Shown in pieces: positions 16,668 to 25,133 of a DNA stretch of 64,000 bases. Within the stretch, counting starts at the first letter, position 1. Each line of letters opens with the position of its first letter. Source of the DNA: Nocardioides currus (GTDB lineage Bacteria > Actinomycetota > Actinomycetes > Propionibacteriales > Nocardioidaceae); assembly GCF_003057875.1 (NCBI RefSeq), contig NZ_PYXZ01000012.1, positions 1-64,000 of the forward strand. Direction: 5' to 3'. The position numbers and the translations under genes were made by a program. The notes below the pieces were generated by a model. The model was not told the DNA's origin. It saw nothing but the letters and a program-made list of their open reading frames with translations, and made no database searches.

Positions 16668-17924
16668 GTGCGGATGAGAGACACGGTGTGGCGACTGGCC
16701 GACAGCAGCTCGGGCATCGCGGTGTCGATGGCGATCATGAACTTCGCGACGTACGGCTTCGTCCTCGTCGCACCCAAGCTGCTCGGCACGGCCGGGTACG
16801 GCGCCCTCGGCTCCTCCCTCAACCTGATGCTGGTCATCAGTGTCGGCGCATTGGGCCTGCAGGCGACCGCCGCTCGCCGCATCTCGGCCGAGCCGCAGCA
16901 CGTCGCGCAGATCGAGGACTCGATCATGCGCGTGACCTACCGCGCCGCTGCCGCGCTCGGCCTGATCATGCTGCTGCTCTCGCCGCTCATCCAGGCGCTG
17001 CTCAAGCTCGACCACCTCGAGACCGCGGTCATCATCGCGGTCTCGGCGGTGCCGATGACGCTGATGGGCGGCCTCGCCGGGATCCTCCAGGGCGAGCGCC
17101 GGTGGGCCGCGCTGGGCGTCCTCTACATCGCCAGCGGGGTCCCGCGCCTGGTCATCGGCGGGGCGATCATCGCGTGGCGGGCCACCGAGTTCTGGGCCCT
17201 CGTCGGCGTCGGGATCAGCTTCTGGGCCCCCGTGCTGGTCGGCTGGTGGGCGTTGCGCCACGAGCGTCGGCCGCACGCCGACAGCGCCGAGCACACCGGC
17301 ATGGCGCTGCTCAAGGAGAGCATCGCCAACGGCCAGGCACTGTTCGCCTTCTTCGCCCTCAGCAGCATCGACCTGATCGTGGCCCGCAACGTGCTCTCGG
17401 AGCACGACTCTGGTCTCTACGCCGGCGGCCTGATCCTCACCAAGGCGATGCTGTTCCTGCCGCAGTTCGTGGTGATCGTGGCCTTCCCGTCGATGTCGAC
17501 GGGCAGCGAGCGCCGCAGGGCCCTGGTCGTCAGCCTGTCGCTGGTCGGAGCACTGGGCGCCGTCGGCACCCTCGCGGCCTGGCTGCTGTCGGGCATCGCG
17601 ATCAACTTCGTCGGCGGCGAGAAGTTCAGCGAGGTGGAGCCGTGGCTGTGGGTCTTCGCGATCCTCGGCACCCTGCTCTCGATGATCCAGCTGCTCGTCT
17701 ACTCGGTGCTCGCCCGCCAGAGCAGCCGGTCGGTGTACGTCGTGTGGGTGGCGCTCGCCGTGATGGTCGGCGCCGGTCTGATGGCCGACACGGTGCTCGG
17801 CCTCGTCACGGTCGTCGTCGTGGTGGACCTGGTGCTGCTCGTGGTGCTGCTGGGCATCAGCGCGTGGTTCCTGCGCGACTCGACGACCACGGTCGACGAG
17901 CCCGCGCCGATCAGCACCACCTGA
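16668..17924 (+). CDS. Wzx-like polysaccharide/oligosaccharide flippase
   Basis: A 418-residue, 10-12 helix protein of the MOP/polysaccharide-biosynthesis superfamily. Early motifs are NFATYGFVLVAPKLLGTAGY and LGLQATAARRIS; the second half repeats the fold with SSIDLIVARNVLSEHDSGLY, a typical flippase segment. It would move lipid-linked glycan across the membrane. As the last gene of the envelope locus it supplies the export step for the products of the cytoplasmic glycosyltransferase. The start is a leaderless GTG; the 3' end is 29 nt from the convergent polA stop. Confidence 0.85.
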   Translation: MRMRDTVWRLADSSSGIAVSMAIMNFATYGFVLVAPKLLGTAGYGALGSSLNLMLVISVGALGLQATAARRISAEPQHVAQIEDSIMRVTYRAAAALGLIMLLLSPLIQALLKLDHLETAVIIAVSAVPMTLMGGLAGILQGERRWAALGVLYIASGVPRLVIGGAIIAWRATEFWALVGVGISFWAPVLVGWWALRHERRPHADSAEHTGMALLKESIANGQALFAFFALSSIDLIVARNVLSEHDSGLYAGGLILTKAMLFLPQFVVIVAFPSMSTGSERRRALVVSLSLVGALGAVGTLAAWLLSGIAINFVGGEKFSEVEPWLWVFAILGTLLSMIQLLVYSVLARQSSRSVYVVWVALAVMVGAGLMADTVLGLVTVVVVVDLVLLVVLLGISAWFLRDSTTTVDEPAPISTT

Positions 17925-17953
17925 CGGCCGACCCCCGGTCGCGGAGCGTCCGG

Positions 17954-20674
17954 TCAGTGGGCGGCGTCGTGCCAGCTGCGACCGGTGCCGACCGACACGT
18001 CGAGCGGGACCGTGAGGTCGGCGGCCCGGCCCATCTGGTCGCGGACCAGCTCGGCAAGCGCGTCGCTCTCCCCCGGTGCCACCTCGAGGACGAGCTCGTC
18101 GTGGACCTGCAGCAGCATCCGTGAGGCCAGCCCCTGCTCCGCGATCGCCGACTCGACGCCCAGCATCGCGACCTTGATCAGGTCGGCGGCCGAGCCCTGG
18201 ATCGGCGCGTTGAGGGCCATCCGCTCGGCGGCCTCCCGACGCATCCGGTTGTCACTGTTGAGATCGGGCAGGTAGCGCCGGCGCCCCATGATCGTCTCGG
18301 TGAAGCCGGACCCGCGGGCCTCGTCACGCAGGCTGCCGAGGTAGTCGCGGATGCCGCCGAACGTCTCGAAGTACTCGTCCATCAGGCCCTGGGCCTCACC
18401 GGGCGTGATCCGCAGCTGCTGGGAGAGCCCGAACGCCGACAGGCCGTAGGCCAGCCCGTAGTTCATCGCCTTGATCTTGGCGCGCTGCTCGACGCTCACG
18501 TCCTCGGCGGCGGTGTCGAAGACCCGGGCGGCCGTCATCGAGTGGAAGTCCTGCCCGGAGCGGAACGCCTCGATCAGCAGCGCGTCCTCGGACAGGTGGG
18601 CCATGATCCGCATCTCGACCTGGCTGTAGTCGGCCGTCATCAGCGACTCGTAGCCCTCGCCGACGACGAAGCCCTCGCGGATCCGTCGCCCGGCCTCGGT
18701 GCGGATCGGGATGTTCTGGAGGTTGGGATCGGTGCTGGAGAGCCGTCCGGTCGCCGCGATGATCTGGTTGTACGTCGTGTGGATCCGCCCGTCGGAGGCC
18801 ACCGTCTTGAGCAGGCCCTCCACGGTCTGGCGCAGCCGGATGACGTCGCGGTGGCGCAGGAGGTGCTGGAGGAACGGGTGCTCGGTCTTCTCGTAGAGCG
18901 ACTGCAGGGCGTCCGCGTCGGTGGTGTAGCCGGTCTTGGTGCGCTTGGTCTTCGGCATGTCGAGCTCCTCGAAGAGCACGACCTGGAGCTGCTTGGGCGA
19001 GCCGAGGTTGATCTCCTTGCCGATGACGTCGTAGGCGTCCTCCGCCGCCGCCTTCACGTGGTCGCCGAACTCCGACTCCAGGCCCTCGAGGTAGTCGGTG
19101 TCGACGGCGATGCCGGTCTGCTCCATCCGCACCAGGGTGCCGATCAGCGGCAGCTCGACCCGGGCGAGCAGCTCGGTGCCGCCGTGCTCCTCGACCGTGG
19201 CGTCGAGCGCGTCGGCCAGGTCCAGCACCGCCCGCGCCGTGAGCATCGCGACGTCGCTGGTGCCGGTGTCGTCGAGGGTGTCGAAGCTGAGCTGGTCGGC
19301 GTCGCCGGTGTCCTGCCTCAGCTCGCGCTTGAGGTAGCGCAGCGTCAGGTCGGCGAGGTCGTAGGACCGCTGGTCGGGCTGGACGAGGTAGGCGGCCAGC
19401 GCGGTGTCGACCGCGAGCCCCCGCAGCTCCCACCCGCGCGCGGCGAGCGCGAGGGTCGGTCCCTTCGCGTCGTGGAGCACCTTCGGGTGCGTCTCGTCGG
19501 CCAGCCAGGTCGCCAGGGCCGCGTCGTCCTCGGGCGAGATCTCGGTGACGTCGATCCACGCGGCCGCGCCGGACCCCGAGGCCAGCGCCACGGAGACGAC
19601 CTCGCCCGTGCCCGCTCGCCACGATCCCTGGACGGCGACGCCCACCCGCTCGTCGCCGCCGGCGTGCTCCGCGAGCCAGCCCGCGACGGCACCCTCGCCG
19701 AGGCGCTGCCCGTCGAGGTCGAACCCCTCGCCCGACACCTCCTCGTCCGCGGCCGGGTCGATGGTGTCCATCAGCCGGGTGCGGAGCTCGCCGCGGAACT
19801 CGAGCTCGTCGAGGAGCTCGAGGCCGGCGGTGCGGTCCCACGGCTGGCGCGCCGTCTCCCCGGGCCGCACGGGCAGGGTGAGGTCGCGGACCAGCGCGTT
19901 GAGGCGACGGTTGCGGATCACGTCACCGAGGTGCTCGCGCAGCGCCTCGCCCTTCTTGCCGGTGATCTCGTCGGCGCGGGCGATCACGTTGTCGAGCCCG
20001 TCGAACTGGTTGATCCACTTCGCGGCGTACCCCTGGCCCACGCCCGGCACGCCCGGCAGGTTGTCGGAGGTCTCCCCCACGATCGCCGCCAGCTCGGGAT
20101 AACGGTGGGGCGGGACGCCGTACTTCTCCTCCACGTAGGCCGGGGTGAGGCGCGCGAGGTCGCTCACTCCACGCATGGGGTAGAGCACGGTCGAGGTGTC
20201 GGTGACGAGCTGGATGGAGTCGCGGTCGCCGGTGAGGATCAGCACCTCCATGCCCTCGGCGACGGCCTGGGTGGTGAGGGTCGCGATGATGTCGTCGGCC
20301 TCGTAGCCCTCCATCTCGAGGTGCGTGATGTGGAGGGTGTCGAGCATCCGGCGGATCAGCGGGAGCTGGCTGCCGAACTCACCGGGCGTCTTGTTGCGCT
20401 TGGCCTTGTAGTCCGGGTATTCCTCCAGCCGGAAGGTCTGGCGCGACTTGTCGAAGGCGACGCACACGTGTGTCGGCACCTCGTCGCGGAGCACGTTGAC
20501 CAGCATCGAGGTGAAGCCGTAGACGGCGTTGGTGTTCTGCCCGGTCGCGGTCGAGAAGTTCTCCACGGGGAGGGCGAAGAACGCCCGGTAGGCCAGGGAG
20601 TGCCCGTCGAGGAGCAGCAGGCGGGCGGTGGGTCCTGCTGTGGGCTGGTCGGTGGTGGCGATCGTCTCGGACAC
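17954..20674 (-). CDS. polA: DNA polymerase I
   Basis: 906 residues. N-terminal 5'-3' flap exonuclease (LLLLDGHSLAYRAFFALP, EADDIIATL, LTGDRDSIQLV, GVPGVGQGYAAKWI, to about residue 300), a middle 3'-5' exonuclease-like domain, and a C-terminal family A polymerase with motif A TADYSQVEMRIMAHL, motif B RAKIKAMNYGLAYGLS and motif C LLQVHDELVLEV. In the middle domain the Asp-x-Glu of proofreading enzymes is replaced (GVAVQGSW), so no 3'-5' activity is expected, as in other actinobacterial Pol I. It fills gaps in repair and removes Okazaki primers. The start is a leaderless GTG. The gene is monocistronic, convergent with the flippase and divergent from a thioesterase. Confidence 0.98.
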   Translation of the reverse strand: MSETIATTDQPTAGPTARLLLLDGHSLAYRAFFALPVENFSTATGQNTNAVYGFTSMLVNVLRDEVPTHVCVAFDKSRQTFRLEEYPDYKAKRNKTPGEFGSQLPLIRRMLDTLHITHLEMEGYEADDIIATLTTQAVAEGMEVLILTGDRDSIQLVTDTSTVLYPMRGVSDLARLTPAYVEEKYGVPPHRYPELAAIVGETSDNLPGVPGVGQGYAAKWINQFDGLDNVIARADEITGKKGEALREHLGDVIRNRRLNALVRDLTLPVRPGETARQPWDRTAGLELLDELEFRGELRTRLMDTIDPAADEEVSGEGFDLDGQRLGEGAVAGWLAEHAGGDERVGVAVQGSWRAGTGEVVSVALASGSGAAAWIDVTEISPEDDAALATWLADETHPKVLHDAKGPTLALAARGWELRGLAVDTALAAYLVQPDQRSYDLADLTLRYLKRELRQDTGDADQLSFDTLDDTGTSDVAMLTARAVLDLADALDATVEEHGGTELLARVELPLIGTLVRMEQTGIAVDTDYLEGLESEFGDHVKAAAEDAYDVIGKEINLGSPKQLQVVLFEELDMPKTKRTKTGYTTDADALQSLYEKTEHPFLQHLLRHRDVIRLRQTVEGLLKTVASDGRIHTTYNQIIAATGRLSSTDPNLQNIPIRTEAGRRIREGFVVGEGYESLMTADYSQVEMRIMAHLSEDALLIEAFRSGQDFHSMTAARVFDTAAEDVSVEQRAKIKAMNYGLAYGLSAFGLSQQLRITPGEAQGLMDEYFETFGGIRDYLGSLRDEARGSGFTETIMGRRRYLPDLNSDNRMRREAAERMALNAPIQGSAADLIKVAMLGVESAIAEQGLASRMLLQVHDELVLEVAPGESDALAELVRDQMGRAADLTVPLDVSVGTGRSWHDAAH

Positions 20675-20680
20675 GCCGCG

Positions 20681-20686
20681 ACTCTA
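20681..20686 (-). promoter_or_regulatory. -10 box TAGAGT for leaderless polA
   Basis: On the minus strand TAGAGT ends 6 nt before the polA GTG at 20674. Confidence 0.6.
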
Positions 20687-20751
20687 TCGGCCGCCACCGA
20701 CAGCGGGGACCCGACGGTTCGCGGCAGACGGGGTCGGCCAGAATGGCTGGC

Positions 20752-21195
20752 ATGACCGATCTCAGACTGCCCTCGATCGACATGAGCATCGACGAGTTCA
20801 TCGCGCAGATGCCGCACGGCAACGGACCGCTGAACGACAAGATGGGCGTGGTCATCACCGAGATCACGCCCGAGCGTCTCGTCGCGACGATGCCGGTCGA
20901 GGGAAACACCCAGCCCTACGGTCTGCTGCACGGAGGAGCGTCCGTGGTCCTCGCGGAGACGCTGGGATCCATCGGGTCCGCGATCCACGCCGCCCCTGAC
21001 AAGATCGCGGTCGGCGTCGACATCAACGCCACGCACCACCGCGCGGCGACGTCCGGCACCGTGACGGGCACCGCCACCCCGATCCACCTCGGGCGCAGCA
21101 TGGCGGCGTTCGAGGTCGTGATCGTCGACGAGGCCGGCCGGCGGGTCTGCACCTCGCGCATCACCTGTGCGCTGCTCGACGCCCCGAAGGGCTGA
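20752..21195 (+). CDS. Hotdog-fold thioesterase (PaaI family)
   Basis: 147 residues with the hotdog core: YGLLHGGASVVLAETLGSIG (HGG motif, then the catalytic-helix acidic residue) and GVDINATHHRAATSGTVTGT. PaaI-type enzymes hydrolyse acyl-CoA thioesters, often aromatic or phenylacetyl-CoA; the substrate is not evident here. ATG 20752 is taken because CAGAAT, a near -10 box, ends 7 nt before it; ATG 20743 is in frame and possible. It is divergent from polA and 28 nt from the convergent GNAT gene. A similar thioesterase near polA is common in actinobacteria. Confidence 0.85.
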   Translation: MTDLRLPSIDMSIDEFIAQMPHGNGPLNDKMGVVITEITPERLVATMPVEGNTQPYGLLHGGASVVLAETLGSIGSAIHAAPDKIAVGVDINATHHRAATSGTVTGTATPIHLGRSMAAFEVVIVDEAGRRVCTSRITCALLDAPKG

Positions 21196-21223
21196 CGTCG
21201 GGGAAACCGTGGGTCGAGCCGCC

Positions 21224-21790
21224 TCAGCTGGCGACGTGCTCGCGGCCCAGCCGTCGAGCGGCCAGGACCTTGTCGATCTGGCGGGAGCCGCGACCGCGCG
21301 AGACCGCACGCCGGGCCGACAGCTTCGCGCGTACGGCGGTGGTGCTGGCCGCACGGAACGTCGCCTGCGGGGTGAGCGAGAGCCGGGCCATGAAGCGGTT
21401 GGCGTCGCGCGAGCTGGCCGTGGCCGCCGTCGCGACCGTGGCGATGCCCTGCGCCTCGGCGAACCGGGTGGCGGCGTCCATCAGTGCGGTCCCGACGCCG
21501 CGGCGACGGAACTCGGGCAGCACGTGCGGGGAGACGGCGATCAGGGTCGGCTCGAGGTTGAGCGGGGTCAGGGTGGTCGCCTCGAGGAGGACCGCACCGG
21601 CGACCCGGCCGTCGACCTCGGCGACGGCGAGGCAGCGGTCACCGCTGGCGTTGCAGTCGTCGATGATGCCGACCAGGTCGGCCTCCTGCTCGGCGGCCGT
21701 GCCGCGACGCAGGATGTCGGACCAGAGCTCGCGCAGGATCGGAGCGTCAGCCGCGTCAGCGCTTCGCACGTGCACCGATGTCCTGCTCAT
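21224..21790 (-). CDS. GNAT-family N-acetyltransferase
   Basis: 188 residues. The acetyl-CoA binding motif A is in AVSPHVLPEFRRRGVGTALM (R-x2-G-x-G/A loop), preceded by AVAEVDGRVAGAVLLE. The C-terminus has an unusual basic tail (TTAVRAKLSARRAVSRGRGS). ATG 21790 has GGGAG 7 nt upstream; the longer frame to 21844 adds residues not typical of the family. The acetylated substrate cannot be inferred. Single gene, divergent from the amino-acid transporter operon by 197 nt. Confidence 0.8.
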   Translation of the reverse strand: MSRTSVHVRSADAADAPILRELWSDILRRGTAAEQEADLVGIIDDCNASGDRCLAVAEVDGRVAGAVLLEATTLTPLNLEPTLIAVSPHVLPEFRRRGVGTALMDAATRFAEAQGIATVATAATASSRDANRFMARLSLTPQATFRAASTTAVRAKLSARRAVSRGRGSRQIDKVLAARRLGREHVAS

Positions 21791-21974
21791 GTGACGACTC
21801 CCAAGGATCAGGCCCCCGCCCGTTGCTTCCCCCGTGCCGGACACGCATCCGGCAGTGGCGCAGACCCTACGCTCACCCCGCCCCGGTTGTCAGGGGAGGT
21901 GCCGGATCTGCGACGTCACCAAAGCGTTGTGACAGTGATGCCGTCAATCGCGCGGGAGGTGTGATCCGGTGCAC

Positions 21975-21980
21975 TAGGCT
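21975..21980 (+). promoter_or_regulatory. -10 box TAGGCT for leaderless amino-acid ABC operon
   Basis: TAGGCT ends 7 nt before ATG 21988. The rest of the 197-nt gap from the GNAT gene shows no other gene or obvious operator. Confidence 0.6.
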
Positions 21981-21987
21981 CCCGCGC

Positions 21988-22806
21988 ATGCGTACACGCT
22001 CTCTCACTCGTGCCCTGACCCTTCCGGCCCTTGGACTCTCCCTCGCGATCGCCCTCAGCGCCTGCGGCGGCGACTCCGACGACACCGCCGCCGACTCCGG
22101 CAGCGACAGCGGCCTGTCCACGGTCTCCTCGGGCAAGCTCACCGTCTGCTCCGATGTCCCCTACCCGCCGTTCGAGGACTTCGACGAGTCCTCCGAGTCG
22201 GGCTTCAAGGGCTTCGACATCGACATCGTGCAGGGCGTCGCGGACGGCCTCGACCTCGACCTCGAGGTCAAGGACTCCTCATTCGACGCCCTCCAGAGCG
22301 GCCAGGCCCTCAACGCCGGCCAGTGCGACCTCGCGGCCAGCGCCATGACGATCACCGACGAGCGCAAGGCCGCGCTCGACTTCTCCGACGGCTACTACGA
22401 CTCCGAGCAGTCGCTCCTCGTCCCCGAGGGCTCCGACATCGCGGGCATCGACGACCTCGACGGCGTGAAGGTCGGCGTCCAGCAGGGCACCACCGGCAAG
22501 TCCTACACCGAGGAGAACGCCCCCGACGCCCAGATCGTCACCTTCCCGTCCGACGCCGAGATGTTCCAGGCGATCAAGGCCGGTCAGGTCGACGCGCTGC
22601 TCCAGGACCTCCCGGTCAACATCGACCACGAGAAGGCGGGCGGCTTCACCGTCGTCGAGACCTACTCCACCGACGAGTCCTACGGCCTCGCGATGAAGAA
22701 GGGCAACACCGCCCTGGTCGACGCCGTCAACGAGCAGCTCACCACCATGCGTGACGACGGCTCGTACGACAAGATCTACGACACCTACTTCGCCACCTCG
22801 GAGTGA
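21988..22806 (+). CDS. Polar amino-acid ABC transporter substrate-binding lipoprotein
   Basis: 272 residues. Lipoprotein signal peptide with lipobox LSAC at residues 24-27, a short Asp/Ser-rich linker, then an SBP_bac_3 domain (VCSDVPYPPFEDFDE, GFDIDIVQGVADGL, ASAMTITDERKAALDFSDGY, GVQQGTTGKSY). It binds a polar or acidic amino acid at the outer membrane face and delivers it to the permease encoded 1 nt downstream. The rich acidic composition is shared with many actinobacterial SBPs. The exact ligand is unknown. Confidence 0.9.
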   Translation: MRTRSLTRALTLPALGLSLAIALSACGGDSDDTAADSGSDSGLSTVSSGKLTVCSDVPYPPFEDFDESSESGFKGFDIDIVQGVADGLDLDLEVKDSSFDALQSGQALNAGQCDLAASAMTITDERKAALDFSDGYYDSEQSLLVPEGSDIAGIDDLDGVKVGVQQGTTGKSYTEENAPDAQIVTFPSDAEMFQAIKAGQVDALLQDLPVNIDHEKAGGFTVVETYSTDESYGLAMKKGNTALVDAVNEQLTTMRDDGSYDKIYDTYFATSE

Positions 22807-22807
22807 C

Positions 22808-23608
22808 ATGAAGCGTTCGACGCGGCGCCGCCTGGTCCAAGGCGTCCTCTACGCCGTCCTGGCGGCGCTGCTGTTGGCGCTGGTGCTCGCGGCCGACTGG
22901 GCGGACATCAAGACCCAGTTCTTCGCCTCCGCCGGGTGGACCTCGTGGGACTCCTGGGGTCCGCTGATCACGGTCGGCGCCAAGAACACGATCATCTACA
23001 CGGTCATCGCGTTCGCCTTCGGCCTCCTGCTGGCCCTGGTGCTCGCCCTGATGAAGCTGTCGCCGCTCGGCCCCTACCGGTGGCTGGCGACGATCTACGT
23101 CGAGTTCTTCCGCGGCCTGCCCGCCCTGCTGGTGATCATCTTCATGGCCTTCGGCATCCCGATCGCCTTCCAGTGGACACCTCCGGGCGGCACGGTCGGT
23201 GCCGGCCTGCTGGCGCTGGTCATGGTCGGCGCCGCCTACATGGCCGAGACCCTGCGCGCGGGCATCCAGGCCGTGCCGAAGGGACAGACCGAGGCGGCTC
23301 GCTCGCTGGGCATGAGCTCGGGGCGCACGACCGTCACGGTGGTGCTCCCCCAGGCGTTCCGCATCGTCATCCCGCCGCTGACCAACGAGTTCGTGCTCCT
23401 GATCAAGGACACCGCCCTGCTGTCGGTGATCGGCATGCAGGTCGGCGAGCGCGAGGTCACCACCGTCGCCCGCGACTTCTTCAGCAGCGGACCGACGGCC
23501 GGCACCGCCACCAGCCTGGTGCAGGCGGCGGCGCTCTACCTCGTCATCACGATCCCACTGACCCAGCTGGTGGCGTGGCTGGAGCGACGCCAACGGAGGA
23601 CCCGATGA
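22808..23608 (+). CDS. Amino-acid ABC transporter permease
   Basis: 266 residues, HisM/GlnP type, with five or six helices and the EAA loop in AGIQAVPKGQTEAARSLGMS that docks the ATPase. ATG 22808 is 1 nt after the SBP stop; its last 4 nt overlap the ATPase ATG (ATGA). Only one permease gene is present, so the channel is probably a homodimer. Confidence 0.92.
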   Translation: MKRSTRRRLVQGVLYAVLAALLLALVLAADWADIKTQFFASAGWTSWDSWGPLITVGAKNTIIYTVIAFAFGLLLALVLALMKLSPLGPYRWLATIYVEFFRGLPALLVIIFMAFGIPIAFQWTPPGGTVGAGLLALVMVGAAYMAETLRAGIQAVPKGQTEAARSLGMSSGRTTVTVVLPQAFRIVIPPLTNEFVLLIKDTALLSVIGMQVGEREVTTVARDFFSSGPTAGTATSLVQAAALYLVITIPLTQLVAWLERRQRRTR

Positions 23609-24339
23609 GCACGCCCGCGATCCAGGTCAAGGACCTGCACAAGTCCTTCGGCGACAACGAGGTGCTCAAGGGCATCGACTTCCACGTCGACAACGGCGAG
23701 GTCGTCTGCGTCATCGGGCCGTCGGGCTCGGGCAAGTCGACGCTGCTGCGCTGCATCAACCGGCTCGAGGAGGCCAACTCCGGCCAGGTGCTGGTGGAGG
23801 GCGTCGACATCTTCGACCCCGAGACCGACCTCGACGCCGTGCGTTCGCGCATCGGCATGGTCTTCCAGCAGTTCAACCTCTTCCCGCACATGTCGGTCCT
23901 GCGCAACCTCACGGTCGCCCAGGAGAAGGTGCGGGGCCGCTCGAAGAAGGAGTCGGTCGAGATCGCCCGCGCCAACCTCGACAAGGTCGGGCTCAGCGGG
24001 CGCGAGAACGTCTACCCCGGCCACCTGTCGGGCGGTCAGCAGCAGCGCGTGGCGATCGCCCGTGCACTGTCGATGGACCCCGACATGATGCTCTTCGACG
24101 AGCCGACGTCCGCGCTCGACCCGGAGCTGGTCGGTGACGTGCTCGACGTCATGAAGACCCTCGCCTCCGAGGGCATGACCATGATGGTCGTGACCCACGA
24201 GATGGGCTTCGCCCGCGAGGTCGGCGACAAGCTGGTCTTCATGGACGGCGGCGTGATCGTGGAGGAGGGTGACCCGCGCGAGGTGCTCGGCAACCCGCAG
24301 CACCAGCGCACCCAGGCCTTCCTCTCCAAGGTCCTGTAG
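23605..24339 (+). CDS. Amino-acid ABC transporter ATP-binding protein
   Basis: 244 residues, GlnQ/GluA type. Walker A GPSGSGKST, Q-loop VFQQFNLFPHMSV, signature LSGGQQQRVAIARAL, Walker B MMLFDEPTSALDPE and H-loop VTHEMGF are all intact. It powers uptake through the adjacent permease. The operon ends in a hairpin at 24354-24392. Confidence 0.95.
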   Translation: MSTPAIQVKDLHKSFGDNEVLKGIDFHVDNGEVVCVIGPSGSGKSTLLRCINRLEEANSGQVLVEGVDIFDPETDLDAVRSRIGMVFQQFNLFPHMSVLRNLTVAQEKVRGRSKKESVEIARANLDKVGLSGRENVYPGHLSGGQQQRVAIARALSMDPDMMLFDEPTSALDPELVGDVLDVMKTLASEGMTMMVVTHEMGFAREVGDKLVFMDGGVIVEEGDPREVLGNPQHQRTQAFLSKVL

Positions 24340-24353
24340 CTCCCGCAACGACG

Positions 24354-24392
24354 AACGGCCCGGCTCCTCCCACACGGGAGGCCGGGCCGTTT
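24354..24392. terminator. Terminator between convergent transporter operons
   Basis: AACGGCCCGG and CCGGGCCGTT form the outer stem; TCCTCCC and GGGAGG extend it with a small bulge over a 4-nt loop. It can stop both the polar amino-acid operon and the liv operon (stop 24414). Confidence 0.8.
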
Positions 24393-24413
24393 CGCCGTCC
24401 TGGGTGGGTCCGC

Positions 24414-25133
24414 TCAGACGTCCCCACCGAGGTAGGCGGCGCGCACCGAGTCGTCACCAGCGAGCTCGGCGCCCGTGCCGGACCGGACGATCTCGCCGGT
24501 CTCGAGGATGTGGGCGGAGTCGGCGCGCTTGAGCGCCTGGGCGGCGTTCTGCTCGACGAGCAGCACGGTGGTGCCCTGGGCGTTGATCTCGCTGATGATC
24601 GAGAAAATCTGCTGGATGAACTTCGGTGCGAGCCCCATCGAGGGCTCGTCCAGCAGCACCAGCCGCGGCTTGGCCATCAAGGCCCGCCCGATCGCGAGCA
24701 TCTGCTGCTCGCCGCCCGACATCGTGCCGGCCGCCTGGTTGACGCGCTCCAGCAGCCGCGGGAACAGCTCGAACACCCGGTCCAGGTCGGCCTGGTAGGC
24801 CGGGGTCCGCCGGTCGGAGCGCACGTAGGCGCCCATGTCCAGGTTCTCGCGCACCGTCATGCCGGGGAAGCACCCACGACCCTCGGGCGACTGCGAGAGA
24901 CCGAGCTTGACCCGGTCGTACGGCGGAAGGTTGGTGATGTCCTTGCCGTCGAACAGGACTCGGCCCGCCCGCACCTTGCGCAGCCCCGAGATCGTCTTCA
25001 GGGTGGTGGTCTTGCCGGCGCCGTTGGCGCCGATCAGCGTCGTGATGCTGCCTTCCTCGACGCCGAACGTGATGTCACGGATGGCCTCGATGTGCCCGTA
25101 GTTGACGCACAGGCCCTCGACCTCAAGAAGCAT
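24414..25133 (-). CDS. livF: Branched-chain amino-acid ABC transporter ATP-binding protein LivF
   Basis: 239 residues. Starts MLLEVEGLCVNYGHIEAIRD; Walker A GANGAGKTT, signature MSGGEQQMLAIGRAL, Walker B LVLLDEPSMGLAPK. LivF pairs with LivG to power LivHM. ATG 25133 gives the usual N-terminus and an 11-nt overlap with livG; ATG 25142, nearer to GGGAG, is an alternative. Last gene of the liv operon. Confidence 0.93.
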   Translation of the reverse strand: MLLEVEGLCVNYGHIEAIRDITFGVEEGSITTLIGANGAGKTTTLKTISGLRKVRAGRVLFDGKDITNLPPYDRVKLGLSQSPEGRGCFPGMTVRENLDMGAYVRSDRRTPAYQADLDRVFELFPRLLERVNQAAGTMSGGEQQMLAIGRALMAKPRLVLLDEPSMGLAPKFIQQIFSIISEINAQGTTVLLVEQNAAQALKRADSAHILETGEIVRSGTGAELAGDDSVRAAYLGGDV

